Below, piece after piece: positions 8,930 through 18,049 of a stretch of 48,726 nt of DNA (within the stretch, counting starts at the first letter, position 1; each line of letters starts with the position of its first letter). The notes under the pieces were generated by a model. It was not told where the DNA came from and did not search any database. It saw nothing but the letters and a program-made list of their open reading frames with translations. The stretch is taken from the NCBI GenBank assembly GCA_018820855.1, contig JAHJNL010000085.1:1-48726 (forward strand). Direction: 5' to 3'. The stretch comes from Pseudomonadota bacterium. GTDB lineage: Bacteria; Desulfobacterota; Desulfobulbia; Desulfobulbales; Desulfocapsaceae. The position numbers and the translations under genes were made by a program.

Positions 8930-10897
8930 ATGTACGAACAGGTTTCTCATTCCCTTCTTAATGACATTTTAAGTGAACTCGATCCCGAAATTCAGGGGGA
9001 AGGGTTACGCTATTTCTATACCCGGCTGGGTGCGAATTTTTACCCTATCCACTCGCTGTTCACCATCCTCTACGGCAAACGCGATGATTTTCGATCGCAT
9101 ATCCAGCACCTGGTGGAAACCATGGCCCGGCAGTACGTGCAGCGGCCTGAGTATCTGCGTGCCTCCGATCTGGAGCGAGAAAAGGATCATAACTGGTTTC
9201 TCAGCCAGGAGTGGGTTGGCATGGCCCTCTATGCCGACGGTTTTGCCCGCGATCTGCCTGATCTGATCCAGCGCGTCAACTATTTCCCGGAGCTCGGCGT
9301 CAATATGGTGCATCTCATGCCGATGATGCAATGCCCGCAGGGTGCCAGTGACGGCGGTTATGCGATCAGTGATTTTCGCCAGATCGATAGCCGTTTCGGC
9401 GAGATGGAAGATGTCCAGGAGTTGGCGGGCGAACTGCGCAAACGCAACATCCTGTTGACCCTCGATGTCGTGGTCAACCACACCTCCAACGAGCATCAAT
9501 GGGCAAAGCTGGCTCAGGCCGGTGATAGCTGTTATCAGGATTATTATTATATCTTCGACAACCGTGAAATACCGGATATGTTTGAGGTCAGCATGCCGGA
9601 GATCTTCCCGGAAACCGCTCCCGGCAATTTCACCTGGAATGAGGCTATGGGCAAATGGGTGATGACCGTCTTCAATAGTTACCAGTGGGATCTGAATTAC
9701 AGCAATCCCGCAGTCTTCATCGAGATGCTTGATATAATTCTCTACTGGGCCAATCAGGGGACAGACATCCTGCGACTGGATGCGGTCGCTTTTCTGTGGA
9801 AAAAAATCGGCAGCATCTGCCAGAATGAGCGCGAAGCCCATCTGCTGCTGCAATTAATGAAGGATTGCTGTCAGGTCACTGCCCCCGGAGTCTTGTTTAT
9901 TGCTGAGGCCATCGTCGCCCCGGTGGAGATCATCAAGTATTTCGGCGAGGATGCCATCCATGCCAAGGAGTGTGAAATTGCCTATAACGCCACCTTCATG
10001 GCCCTGCTCTGGGATGCGGTGGCTACCAAAAATGCCAGACTGCTGACCCAGGGGGTCAAAAGTCTGCCCGACAAGCTGGATCGGGCGACCTGGCTGAATT
10101 ACCTTCGTTGCCATGATGATATCGGGCTGGGTTTTGATGACAATGATATTCGGGCGGTGGAGTATGATCCCCATGCGCATCGTCAGTTTCTGATTGACTA
10201 TTATACCGGGAATTATGATAACTCACCGGCACGCGGTCTGCCCTTTGGCTATAATGACAAGACCGGCGATACCCGGATCTCCGGCTCGCTGGCCTCTCTG
10301 GCAGGGCTGGAAAGTGCTCTGGAGGATGAGGATCCTGAACGGATCGATGTTGCCATCAAGACCATCCTGCTGCTGCATGGCATGATCATGGCCTTTGGCG
10401 GTATTCCACTGCTGTATTACGGGGATGCCATCGGCACTCTGAATGACCGCACCTATCTGGGTGACCCGGCCAAAGCCAACGACAGCCGCTGGGCACACCG
10501 GCCGCGCATGGACTGGGAAAAGGCGGCATTACGGAATACACCGGGAACCATTGAATATCGTTTGTTTACCGCCATCAAAAAGATGATCGCTGTGCGCAAG
10601 GAAGTGGCGGCCTTCGCCGATTTCAACAATCGTGAACTGCTGGATGTGGGCAATCCGCACCTTTTTGTCTTTTCACGGTTTGAAGTGCTCCAGCCGACCA
10701 ATCGAGTGCTGGTGGTGGCGAACTTTGACAGTGCGCCTCAGCACCTGAACCTGGAAGATATAAGCCGGACCGCTTACTTTCGCTATGGATCGGTACGGGA
10801 TCTCTATACCGGCGAGCGGCCCGCCATGTTCAAGGAAGAACTGGTGATTCCGCCCTACCAGTTTTACTGGCTGACCGATTATCCTTTGGCGTTGTGA
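8930..10897 (+). CDS. ams: amylosucrase (GH13)
   Basis: This 655-residue alpha-amylase-superfamily enzyme has the length and layout of amylosucrase, which builds alpha-1,4-glucan from sucrose and releases fructose. An amylosucrase-type N-terminal helical region (residues 1-85) is followed by the barrel motifs LDVVVNHTSNEHQWA (about 178-192), RLDAVAF with nucleophile Asp284, IAEAIVAP with acid/base Glu326, and CHDDIG with stabilising Asp396. ASDGGYAISDFRQID is the typical early barrel loop. A beta-sandwich C-terminal domain ends it. The ribosome site AGAGGAAA precedes the ATG. Sucrose phosphorylase and sucrose hydrolase are close relatives, but the long N-terminal region favours amylosucrase. 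Confidence 0.87.
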   Translation: MYEQVSHSLLNDILSELDPEIQGEGLRYFYTRLGANFYPIHSLFTILYGKRDDFRSHIQHLVETMARQYVQRPEYLRASDLEREKDHNWFLSQEWVGMALYADGFARDLPDLIQRVNYFPELGVNMVHLMPMMQCPQGASDGGYAISDFRQIDSRFGEMEDVQELAGELRKRNILLTLDVVVNHTSNEHQWAKLAQAGDSCYQDYYYIFDNREIPDMFEVSMPEIFPETAPGNFTWNEAMGKWVMTVFNSYQWDLNYSNPAVFIEMLDIILYWANQGTDILRLDAVAFLWKKIGSICQNEREAHLLLQLMKDCCQVTAPGVLFIAEAIVAPVEIIKYFGEDAIHAKECEIAYNATFMALLWDAVATKNARLLTQGVKSLPDKLDRATWLNYLRCHDDIGLGFDDNDIRAVEYDPHAHRQFLIDYYTGNYDNSPARGLPFGYNDKTGDTRISGSLASLAGLESALEDEDPERIDVAIKTILLLHGMIMAFGGIPLLYYGDAIGTLNDRTYLGDPAKANDSRWAHRPRMDWEKAALRNTPGTIEYRLFTAIKKMIAVRKEVAAFADFNNRELLDVGNPHLFVFSRFEVLQPTNRVLVVANFDSAPQHLNLEDISRTAYFRYGSVRDLYTGERPAMFKEELVIPPYQFYWLTDYPLAL

Positions 10898-10936
10898 TAA
10901 CGGCTGTATCCGAAGAAAGCGTGGTGCCTGCACCTG

Positions 10937-11113
10937 TCAGGGCATGTTCTTGATATTTTTTGCAATAAAATTCTTTGCATCAGATCTCAGAAGAGCCTGC
11001 AGTGCCTCCCGAAAGTCGCCGGTTGAAATGCCTTTGAGATAGAGCCAGGGTAATACGTCTTCAACACTCTTAATTCATTCTTGGCGGGTTTGTTCCACCA
11101 GGATATGTCATTT
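10937..11113 (-). pseudogene. IS256-family transposase scrap
   Basis: About 55 codons on the minus strand read IKSVEDVLPWLYLKGISTGD, then FREALQALLRSDAKNF and a short tail to a TGA at 10937-10939. 'LPWLYLKGISTGDF.EAL.ALLG' is the conserved N-terminal third of IS256/Mutator transposases. An in-frame stop precedes the match and none of the DDE core follows. It lies just downstream of amylosucrase. The rest of 10898-11195 shows no gene. Confidence 0.7.
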
Positions 11114-11195
11114 GTTTTTCCAAGTCCCCCTCAAACACCACTTTCGATCATAACTCATTTTGTTCACTTTCCATTTCATTTGCAGGTAACACTCT

Positions 11196-11630
11196 TTGAA
11201 ATCTTTTAATACTTATTCAAAAATATTTTGCTACTATTTACGAGTCATCTTAGTCTCTGCACTTCTGATCGTACTGATATCATTTGTTAATGGTTGCTCA
11301 AGCCACATGAAACCGACTTCACAACCAGATGCATTTGAGTATAAAAAGATAGGGATAGCTTCATATTACGCGGAGAACTTTCAGTCCAGAAAAACAGCTA
11401 ACGAAGAGATCTTTAACAATAATTTAATGACAGCCGCGCACAAGACGTTGCCCTTTGGCACTAATGTGTTAGTCAAAAATTTAAGTAATGGAAAATCTGT
11501 TAAGGTCAGAATTAACGACAGAGGTCCATTTACACCAAATAGAATTATCGACCTCACGAAGGCGGCATTTTCAAGAATTGAAAATATAGACAAAGGATTT
11601 ACAAAAGTGGAAATTGCGATTGTTGATTAA
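11196..11630 (+). CDS. RlpA-like double-psi beta-barrel lipoprotein
   Basis: The 144-residue precursor has a long hydrophobic signal (residues 12-33) ending in the lipobox FVNGC, so it should be lipid-anchored at about Cys34. Then comes a single RlpA-like double-psi beta-barrel: GIASYYAENFQSRKTANEE, MTAAHKTLPFGTNVLVKN, VRINDRGPF and RIIDLTKAAFSRI. These are the family blocks, including the Asp of NDRGPF that is catalytic in RlpA septal lytic transglycosylases. The usual His of the 'Y...F.G..TA.G' block is not obvious here, so activity on peptidoglycan is uncertain. There is no SPOR domain. The base composition is AT-rich, unlike the sucrose genes upstream, which suggests separate acquisition. 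Confidence 0.8.
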   Translation: MKSFNTYSKIFCYYLRVILVSALLIVLISFVNGCSSHMKPTSQPDAFEYKKIGIASYYAENFQSRKTANEEIFNNNLMTAAHKTLPFGTNVLVKNLSNGKSVKVRINDRGPFTPNRIIDLTKAAFSRIENIDKGFTKVEIAIVD

Positions 11631-11649
11631 TCATCTGCTCAAAAAATGA

Positions 11650-11982
11650 GCCAGCATCGATGAAGCGATCAGTAAGGCAAGGAGTGTCATAACCGAAAAA
11701 AGAATATGCGAAAAACACGGGGAGGTCTCGGTCTGGAGTGTCTGTAAACATGTTGCAGATAGAAGCGCCGACATAATCATATGCAGCAAAGACCAAGATG
11801 CCATCTACTTCGAATGTTCCAAGAATGATAACAATATCAAGTGGTTTGACTTGGCGGCCATGTGCAAGGAATGCCGCAATGATTTCACGGAAAAACTGAT
11901 GATGGAATCAACAACCTATATCAACCTCAGCGATCGGGTTAAGGGTATTGAGTACCTTAAGAGAAAGAGGATTTCCAACTAA
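11650..11982 (+). pseudogene. unrecognised Cys-rich ORF without a start codon
   Basis: A 110-codon open frame follows a TGA at 11647-11649 and ends at TAA 11980-11982. It has good protein-like composition but no ATG/GTG/TTG in its first half. It contains six Cys, including MCKECRNDF late in the frame, plus RICEKHGEVSVWSVCKHV and FECSKNDNNIKWFDLA. Paired Cys could form a zinc site; this is speculation. No family is recognised. The best reading is a gene whose 5' end was lost when the neighbouring sequence was rearranged, 20 bases after the RlpA-like gene. Confidence 0.4.
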
Positions 11983-12021
11983 GGCCATCGTAACTCCGAT
12001 GGCCCTGGAATAAGCCAGGGA
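11983..12021. other. two adjacent small hairpins
   Basis: GGCCATCG pairs with CGATGGCC, and immediately after it CCCTGG pairs with CCAGGG around AATAAG. They follow the Cys-rich ORF's stop without a T-run. They could be a weak terminator or a recombination scar. Confidence 0.35.
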
Positions 12022-12119
12022 TACAATGGGCTGAAATGTACTAAGGTAGAGCGTCAATGATTTTGCTTTGGAATATTTTCAAGACTAAAGCTGTTGCCAG
12101 ATTATCTTTGCCTAAAGAT

Positions 12120-13280
12120 CTACCAGAAGCTCATACTCTCTCGAATAGTTGGTCGAGTCGCCAGGTGGTCAGAATTTATTCTCGTATCATGGCGCCTTTG
12201 ATGGAGGTCCTTGTAGAAATAGGTTGGTTTCCGGAAAAGAGTTTTTATTTTTTTGCGGAATGCCATCCCGAGATTGTTTAAGTCAAATTTAATTTTTACT
12301 CCGTATAATTGCGCATCATCCCGATTTTTGTACTGTATGTTTTTCACGTACAGCTCTACGCCTCTGAACGAGTACCCCACAGACAATGTCTGGGAAGACT
12401 CGACATGTTTGTATGATGTTTTAATCAAACCGATAGATGTCTGCTGTTCCAAGGTAGCCAAGGCAGAAAAACTTTGCATGATCCGGCCGGGCTGGTCATG
12501 AAACACGTCTTGTACAATATGTTCGTAACCAAAATGCATGCTGGTTTTGAATCCGGTTAAAAAATCAAAACCCATATTCTCGGAACCAAAGGCTATTTGT
12601 GCTCCTATTTTATGAGTGGCAGTATCGCTGAACCCTCCGATAATTTTGGCTGTGTAGCCGATACCATCGGGATCAAGAGAAATCACGCTTTCGGCAAACT
12701 CCTGACCGGGAATGGCGATAAAACAATAGTTAAGTGAAGTTTCTTTTATGAATCCATCGCTATATCTGGTGTAGTTCGCAGAAAAGCCGTTTTCGTAAAC
12801 TTTGTCATGAATGGATCCAAGATTTTGCAAGGAACTGCTGATATTGCTACGCAATAATCGGTGGGTGAGAAAAAGTTCTCCATCAACCACCGGGAGAAAA
12901 TGGCCAAGGCTTGAATTGAGACGTAACTGGTTATCAGAATCAACCTTTGCAGTGAAATATCCAAACCCTTGATAACCATGATCAGAGGGTGAAAAAAGAT
13001 GGCCGTAATCCACCTCCAGATCGACAAGCATCTTATCTCTAGCTTCCCCTGGGAGCCGTTTGACGAGTTCCCCTTGAAAACTAGCCAGGTGAATATCGTT
13101 TTCTTGAGAGTGACGATATCTTGCCGGGTAGGGATTCTTTTTCTCAGGAGCTCCATGGTTGTTTTGGAAAAATGACCCATCTCCACGCGCTGTTACGGGG
13201 CATGCCCACAACGATAGTGCTATCAGGAAAACAAAAATGTATTTGTAGTAATTGACTCTCTTGTAAGCCATGTTATTCAC
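12120..13280 (-). CDS. exported protein, probable outer-membrane beta-barrel, unknown function
   Basis: The 386-residue precursor has an N-terminal hydrophobic stretch (about residues 13-27) and an Ala-rich cleavage region near WACPVTARG. The mature part has alternating hydrophobic and polar residues and Gly/aromatic-rich strands (for example GYQGFGYFTAKVDSDNQLRL, THKIGAQIAFGSENMGFDF, TLSVGYSFRGVELYVK). This is the look of an outer-membrane barrel with roughly 12-16 strands, covering about residues 80-340. No family is recognised. The last 45 residues are basic (AFRKKIKTLFRK and on) and do not end in a typical barrel C-terminal Phe strand. That tail may be read-through after rearrangement, or may mean it is not a barrel. 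It stands alone among IS scraps. Confidence 0.55.
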   Translation of the reverse strand: MNNMAYKRVNYYKYIFVFLIALSLWACPVTARGDGSFFQNNHGAPEKKNPYPARYRHSQENDIHLASFQGELVKRLPGEARDKMLVDLEVDYGHLFSPSDHGYQGFGYFTAKVDSDNQLRLNSSLGHFLPVVDGELFLTHRLLRSNISSSLQNLGSIHDKVYENGFSANYTRYSDGFIKETSLNYCFIAIPGQEFAESVISLDPDGIGYTAKIIGGFSDTATHKIGAQIAFGSENMGFDFLTGFKTSMHFGYEHIVQDVFHDQPGRIMQSFSALATLEQQTSIGLIKTSYKHVESSQTLSVGYSFRGVELYVKNIQYKNRDDAQLYGVKIKFDLNNLGMAFRKKIKTLFRKPTYFYKDLHQRRHDTRINSDHLATRPTIRESMSFW

Positions 13281-13593
13281 ACGGTGTTTGCATTTATCCC
13301 CTTATAATTCATTGGGTTCGTTATTCCTGTTGCCCCGCTGCCTCAGCTTAAAAAGAGCAACTACCTTATATTCAAGAAGAAATGCCTTGTGCGGTTTTCT
13401 GTAAAGCAGACTGCCGGCTCTGACACTTCAGTTTTCAGTAACTCTTTTCTGTAGCTATAAGACTTGTTCCACGGTGTATGGAGTTGCACTGTACCGAGCA
13501 GGTCTTTCTGGATATTCAAGCTGCGTGCCATGTTTTGGATTTTGTGAACAATGAAGAGTTCGGAAGAACTGACCGTTTCAGCATGGAATCTAA

Positions 13594-13746
13594 TAACTTT
13601 GAAAAGAATTGGGATAGGGCCGGTATGGTTATCTATCGATCTAAAATGACTCACGGCAAAAAACAAAAAGAATTTTTCCATTTTCACAGCAGAAGAGTTT
13701 ATTGCTGCCATCACCCAGCATATTGCTGAAAGAAGATTTGTGACTT
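13594..13746 (+). pseudogene. IS91-family transposase scrap 1
   Basis: The frame reads DRAGMVIYRSKMTHGKKQKE, then, after a one-base shift in the T-rich run at 13673-13684, IFTAEEFIAAITQHIAERRF. 'G.V.YRSKM.HG..K.NF..F.AEEFIAAITQHI' is the conserved C-terminal part of IS91-type Y2 transposases. The catalytic tyrosines lie elsewhere in the family protein and are absent. A shorter piece of the same segment is at 17881-17973. Confidence 0.65.
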
Positions 13747-13879
13747 TAGGGAGATGGACGGAAAGGAAGACTCAATCAGTTTCCTGCCGGCAGAGCTTGA
13801 AGAGAACAGTTGAAAGTGGAGAGTTTGAAAATGGAATTCTCCTGGTGATGGGGCTGAAGGGACGAGCTATCTTCTCCCT

Positions 13880-14500
13880 TCAGCCTAATTGTTTGAATGC
13901 GTTTCTCTGGCCAACAGGGCCACGCTTTCCATCGATGACGATGAGCGGGGTGCTCACATAGGTCAGAAACATTTCAGGGGTGAATTTACCTCTGGCGCTG
14001 GTCAGCGTGCCCGCTTCCACATAGCCTTGGAAGTTGCCACCAAGGAAGGGAAGATGGTCGCCAAATGCCACGATGAGGGCGTCAGGATCGCTGATACGGA
14101 GATCATCAAGAAATTCCATCAGCTCCTTTGCCTTATAGTGGACGGCATTGGCATATGATTCGATCTACGGGGTTTTGCATTCGTTTATGCAGTGGATGAC
14201 CTGTGGCCTCGATTCCTCGTTGCGGGGGGATATCCTGGAGCCGTCCCAGTGACCGAAATAGGTTACGATATAGTTGAACACTGCCTTCTGCGGCTTTTCT
14301 CGTTGAGCCGATTTTTTCACAACCTGCCGGTACAACGAGGCGTCTGAAAGGAATTTATAGTTCATGTCATCAAGATTGAAGTCCTTGATGGACCAGTAGG
14401 CCTTGAATCCCATTCGCCTGTAGGCATTGGTCCGATTCCAGAAGCTGATAGGTGTTTTTTTATTATTTCCCCCCGTTGAGTAGTCAGTCTTTGTCTTCAC
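13880..14500 (-). pseudogene. partial duplicate of the LTA-synthase-type sulfatase gene
   Basis: Bases 13909-14444 repeat 15850-16385, both 536 bp, with no gaps and 13 differences counted by eye (about 97.6% identity). The copy covers only the catalytic-domain middle (from RINAYRRMGFK to NGKRGPVG of the full gene). A GAG to TAG change at the CKTPE position stops the frame. Outside the block the sequence differs at once at both edges. It has no start, membrane domain or C-terminus, so it is not functional, but it could exchange sequence with the intact gene by gene conversion. Confidence 0.85.
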
Positions 14501-14608
14501 TAAGAAGTAAGCTGGTGGCTGTTTGTATGGTTACTTTACCTTCTGCTTGGGTGACAGTGTATTCTATTGATGAGTTGAACCTGAGGGTCAATTTGTGACA
14601 ACAGGAAA

Positions 14609-15151
14609 ATGGTATTATGTCCCTGGATATCGATGCTGGCCATGCAGATTGACCCCGATACGGTGCAATTCTATCTCAATAATCCCTATTTTTCTCCGGC
14701 GCTCCAGACCATCATGGTCGAGGCCCTGGAGAGTATGCAGGAGGTGGCTAACAGGGCGCTCTTGCTGAAAGTATCTCTCCAGGCAAATGGCCCGGAGATG
14801 GCTAGAACCATAACTGAAATAACCACTATGACCGCAGGATATAACAAAAATATTGAACCGCTGAAGAAACTGTCGCCGGTGGGACGTATTGTGTACGCGA
14901 CCGCCAGGGACGGCAATGTTGTTGTGTTATTTCCTGCAGATCATGTTCTCTGGACGGAAAAAGTTGCGGATATTACAACCTGGCTGGTGGAAACGGAAAA
15001 AGAACAGAACAAAAAATCAGCAGGATTTCAACTGTGGATTCTTGGTGATTTCAGCCAGATGGCACAGGCAGGGCTCGAAAAAGCAGGGTGGAAATTTCAT
15101 CCAGCAGCGCAGAAGAAATTATTTCCAGCACAAAAAAAAATCCTGAGATGA
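14609..15151 (+). CDS. conserved-looking hypothetical protein
   Basis: About 180 residues, rich in helix (residues 12-85, DPDTVQFYLNNPYFSPALQT and on), then a beta/alpha part (VGRIVYATARDGNVVVLFPA, QLWILGDFSQMAQAGLEKAG). No signal peptide or known family is recognised. The first residues look odd, and the internal Met codons at 14633 or 14639 are alternative starts; the N-terminus may have been lost next to the duplicated sulfatase block. It lies 140 bases upstream of a FadL fragment on the same strand and may once have been co-transcribed with it. Confidence 0.5.
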   Translation: MVLCPWISMLAMQIDPDTVQFYLNNPYFSPALQTIMVEALESMQEVANRALLLKVSLQANGPEMARTITEITTMTAGYNKNIEPLKKLSPVGRIVYATARDGNVVVLFPADHVLWTEKVADITTWLVETEKEQNKKSAGFQLWILGDFSQMAQAGLEKAGWKFHPAAQKKLFPAQKKILR

Positions 15152-15290
15152 AAAATAAGGGTATCGATACGGGAATACTTGCCTGGATTCACTTCAATAT
15201 AACATTCGGGATCAAAGGCTGTGCTCCTACTCGGTGCGATCATGACGGCAGCATTTACTGAAAACTTTTGGAGAACAACAGGCAACCATA

Positions 15291-15472
15291 TGAACAGCAA
15301 AATCATTCAACCTATCATCGGTCTTGTCTTGCTTGGATTCACCAGTCAAGCTAATGCCGGGGGGCTCTATCTTTATGAGATTGGCACTGAAGATCTCGGT
15401 CTCGCCAATGCGGGCAGTGCCGCCCGCGCCCAGGACGCTTCGACTGTTGCCAGTAATACAAGGCCGGGTTAA
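15291..15472 (+). pseudogene. FadL/OmpP1-family outer-membrane transporter, N-terminal stub
   Basis: The ATG at 15291 starts a good signal peptide (IIGLVLLGFTSQANA) followed by GGLYLYEIGTEDLGLANAGS and AARAQDAST. This is the mature N-terminus of the FadL/OmpP1/TodX family, which takes up hydrophobic compounds across the outer membrane. The family continues for 400 or more residues, but here the frame stops after ASNTRPG, where the sequence switches into the 3' flank of the convergent sulfatase gene. It is a truncated relic of about 60 residues. Confidence 0.7.
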
Positions 15473-15502
15473 GCGCGATAGCACTGTGACCCGACAACCA
15501 CA

Positions 15503-17374
15503 CTAGCGGACAAGCTGCTCCGTATCCTTCTCTCCGATCATGGTTGTTACTTTTGCCAGATCTGACGACTCATCTGAGACGGGAAGGGAGTATTGCTTTC
15601 CCTGGAAGATATCAATACCCACGGTCAGCAGCTGATCCAGCCACGCCGTGGACGCCTTACAGGTGGGGGACTCCTCGGTCTCTGTGCAGAGCTCAACCTT
15701 GTCAGTGGCCGAGTTGATGAAGTGTACGCCCCACAAGGGACGAACCCCGGCACCGCTAACGCTTCCGGCATAGCTCATGATGGTTGGGGGGCTAATCCCC
15801 AGCAGCTCCAAAATTCTGGCGGGGAGCTGGTACAGGGGGAGATGCCCCAGGCCAACAGGGCCACGCTTTCCATTGATGACGATGAGCGGGGTGCTCACAT
15901 AGGTCAGAAACATTTCAGGGGTGAATTTACCTCTGGCGCTGGTCAGCGTGCCCGCTTCCACATAGCCTTGGAAGTTGCCGCCAAGGAAGGGAAGATGGTC
16001 GCCAAATGCCACGATGAGGGCGTCAGGATCGCTGATACGGAGATCATCAAGAAATTCCATCAGCTCCTTTGCCTTATAGTGGACGGCATTGGCATATGAT
16101 TCGATCTCCGGGGTTTTGCATTCGTTTATGCAGTGGATGACCTGTGGCCTTGATTCCTCGTTGCGGGGGTATATCTTGGAGCCGTCCCAGTGACCGAAAT
16201 AGGTTACGATATAGTTGAACACCGCCTTCTGCGGCTTTTCTCGTTGAGCCGATTTTTTCACAACCTGTCGGTACAACGAGGCGTCTGAAAGGAATTTATA
16301 ATTCATGTCATCCAGATTGAAGTCTTTGATGGACCAGTAGGTCTTGAATCCCATTCGCCTGTAGGCATTGATCCGATTCCAGAAGGCAGGGATGTTGGGG
16401 TGGGATACCACGGTATCAAAGTCGTTCTCTTCAAGAATTGTCGGCAGACAGGGGGCTGCATTGATCATCCTTCGTTCAAACTTGACATCATCATGCACCA
16501 CCGGAAATCCGCACAGGCTTTCAAATTCCGCATTGGCCGTGTAGCCGCCAAAGACCGGACTCATGATCGTTGAATGGCCGCTATCCTGCCATAATTTTCT
16601 GAAAGCAGGTCCCAGAGGGTCCTGGTTAAACTGAATGTCCTTCAGCAAAAGCGGATCCCAGAAGGATTCGAGGAGAATGACATACACGTTTCTGGGGCGT
16701 TGAGCAGGGGAGGCTGCATGGGTAAAGGATCTTGCCAGCAAGGCAGAGGCAGCGCCAACAGCTTTTTCCCGGTTAGGTGTTTGCTCTAAATCCTTGAAAA
16801 AGCGGGTTATTTCCTGGATTGAATAGAGGGTCGCCCCTTTGTGAACGTAGTTGGCGCGTTGGTCCCAGACGCTGTTGCCGACATGCTTGTCGAGTGCGGC
16901 CACGATGGGACGGGGAGAGAGGGTCAGGCTCAGTCCAAGGGCCAGAATGAGTCCAAGGGCCAGCCACGCCCGCCTACGTTTGAAATGAAAGTTAAAGAGC
17001 AGCAACCCGACCAGTATGGCCAATGAGCCTGCGACTAGCAGAAGTTGCCATCCATTGAGAATAAGCAGGAGAGAGCGCAGGGCATAGATGTCATCGGGCA
17101 CCATGGGGCCGCCAAAAAAGGCGAGTTTTGCGGCGTTGCCGATGTAAAGGATGGCAATCATGAGCCACTGGAGAACCATAAAGGTCCAGATGTTGCGGGA
17201 TAAGAAAAAAAGGAGATAGGAGAAGAAAAGGACAAAAGGTAAGTCCCGGGCTATTCCATGAGGAAAAATGGTAACGGAAAAGAACAGATTGCTTACCAGG
17301 TATGCCAGGCCATAGGCCAGGATTGCTGAGACGGCAGGCAGAAGAAAGGATGGGATGCGGGATTTTGCTGACAT
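15503..17374 (-). CDS. LTA-synthase-like membrane sulfatase/phosphotransferase
   Basis: This 623-residue protein has five N-terminal membrane segments (residues 10-165) and then an extracytoplasmic alkaline-phosphatase-type domain of the LtaS family. Seen are LLESFWDPLLL (metal-site Glu), SPVFGGYTANAEFESLCGFP (GGxTANxEFE, with the Thr that is the LtaS nucleophile), IVTYFGHWDGS and VAFGDHLPFLGG (metal ligands). Family members transfer phosphoglycerol or phosphoethanolamine to cell-surface glycans; in a Gram-negative cell the acceptor is probably a periplasmic glucan or lipid, which cannot be read here. An internal 536-bp part is duplicated at 13909-14444. It stands alone on the minus strand. 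Confidence 0.8.
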   Translation of the reverse strand: MSAKSRIPSFLLPAVSAILAYGLAYLVSNLFFSVTIFPHGIARDLPFVLFFSYLLFFLSRNIWTFMVLQWLMIAILYIGNAAKLAFFGGPMVPDDIYALRSLLLILNGWQLLLVAGSLAILVGLLLFNFHFKRRRAWLALGLILALGLSLTLSPRPIVAALDKHVGNSVWDQRANYVHKGATLYSIQEITRFFKDLEQTPNREKAVGAASALLARSFTHAASPAQRPRNVYVILLESFWDPLLLKDIQFNQDPLGPAFRKLWQDSGHSTIMSPVFGGYTANAEFESLCGFPVVHDDVKFERRMINAAPCLPTILEENDFDTVVSHPNIPAFWNRINAYRRMGFKTYWSIKDFNLDDMNYKFLSDASLYRQVVKKSAQREKPQKAVFNYIVTYFGHWDGSKIYPRNEESRPQVIHCINECKTPEIESYANAVHYKAKELMEFLDDLRISDPDALIVAFGDHLPFLGGNFQGYVEAGTLTSARGKFTPEMFLTYVSTPLIVINGKRGPVGLGHLPLYQLPARILELLGISPPTIMSYAGSVSGAGVRPLWGVHFINSATDKVELCTETEESPTCKASTAWLDQLLTVGIDIFQGKQYSLPVSDESSDLAKVTTMIGEKDTEQLVR

Positions 17375-17540
17375 GTGTTGAGGCGGACTAAAGGAAAAAG
17401 GTTTAGGGTTCTGGGAATATTGAGGAGACGTTATGAAAGAACCATTAGATTTCGCAGGCTATGGGTGGCTTCGTGTCGCTCGCTTCATGGGTGTGGTGGA
17501 TGAAGTTGACCTGACCATTGCATGATGTTGTGTAATCCTG

Positions 17541-17743
17541 GTGATAGTGATAAGAATTCGCTATCGGTTGGTAAGTACCAAGGAGAAAAGCACGACTCCA
17601 GCCACCAAATTGACACTCAAACCTGAGTTACCCCAAAGCTTTCGGAAGGTCTTTTTCCCTCCCGCTCTCATCACAACCCCAGTCACAGCGGATGGCAATA
17701 ACTATAACACCTCACACTTCCGCTAAAATCATAAAAACCACAC
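17541..17743 (+). repeat. dispersed repeat B, copy 1
   Basis: About 200 bp, similar to 27046-27248. Shared blocks include CCAGCCACCAAATTGACAC, TCACAGCGGATGGCAA and ATAACACCTCACACTTCCGC. On the minus strand this copy has a short open frame, but it is not kept in frame in the other copy, so it is treated as non-coding. It is followed by an IS91 scrap and then repeat A in the same orientation. Confidence 0.65.
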
Positions 17744-17880
17744 TATAATACACCAATTATTTCATTTTGTCAGCTTCTCCTGTAGGGGCTACTGGCTCCC
17801 GAGTTTCCTTCCTCGCGTACTGTCCGAGCTGTCAGGCAAAAAAGGTGTTTCAGTGATTGTATCCGAAGCCCATTTTTTAC

Positions 17881-17973
17881 TGTGAAGCTGAGCTATAACG
17901 ATAAGACCGGTATAGTTGTTTACCTATCTAAAATAACTCACGGCCAAAAAAAAGAATTTATGGGAGGAGAGTG
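17881..17973 (+). pseudogene. IS91-family transposase scrap 2
   Basis: Thirty codons read VKLSYNDKTGIVVYLSKITH and GQKKEF before a TGA. This is the 'G.V.YRSKMTHG' part of an IS91-type transposase, also present at 13594-13746. Nothing more of the enzyme is present. It lies between repeat B and repeat A. Confidence 0.55.
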
Positions 17974-18049
17974 AAACAGGAATTCCACTATCCGGGCTGG
18001 TCCTGACGGCTCTGAGTTGAAATCCGATCACCGGAAGTACGGTGCGGGC

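Noticed and set aside
8029-9853. Long open frames on the minus strand opposite fructokinase and amylosucrase
   Set aside because: They are antisense to clear family genes with catalytic motifs, have no family resemblance and no ribosome sites. Similar shadows opposite cusA and the multicopper oxidase were left out too.
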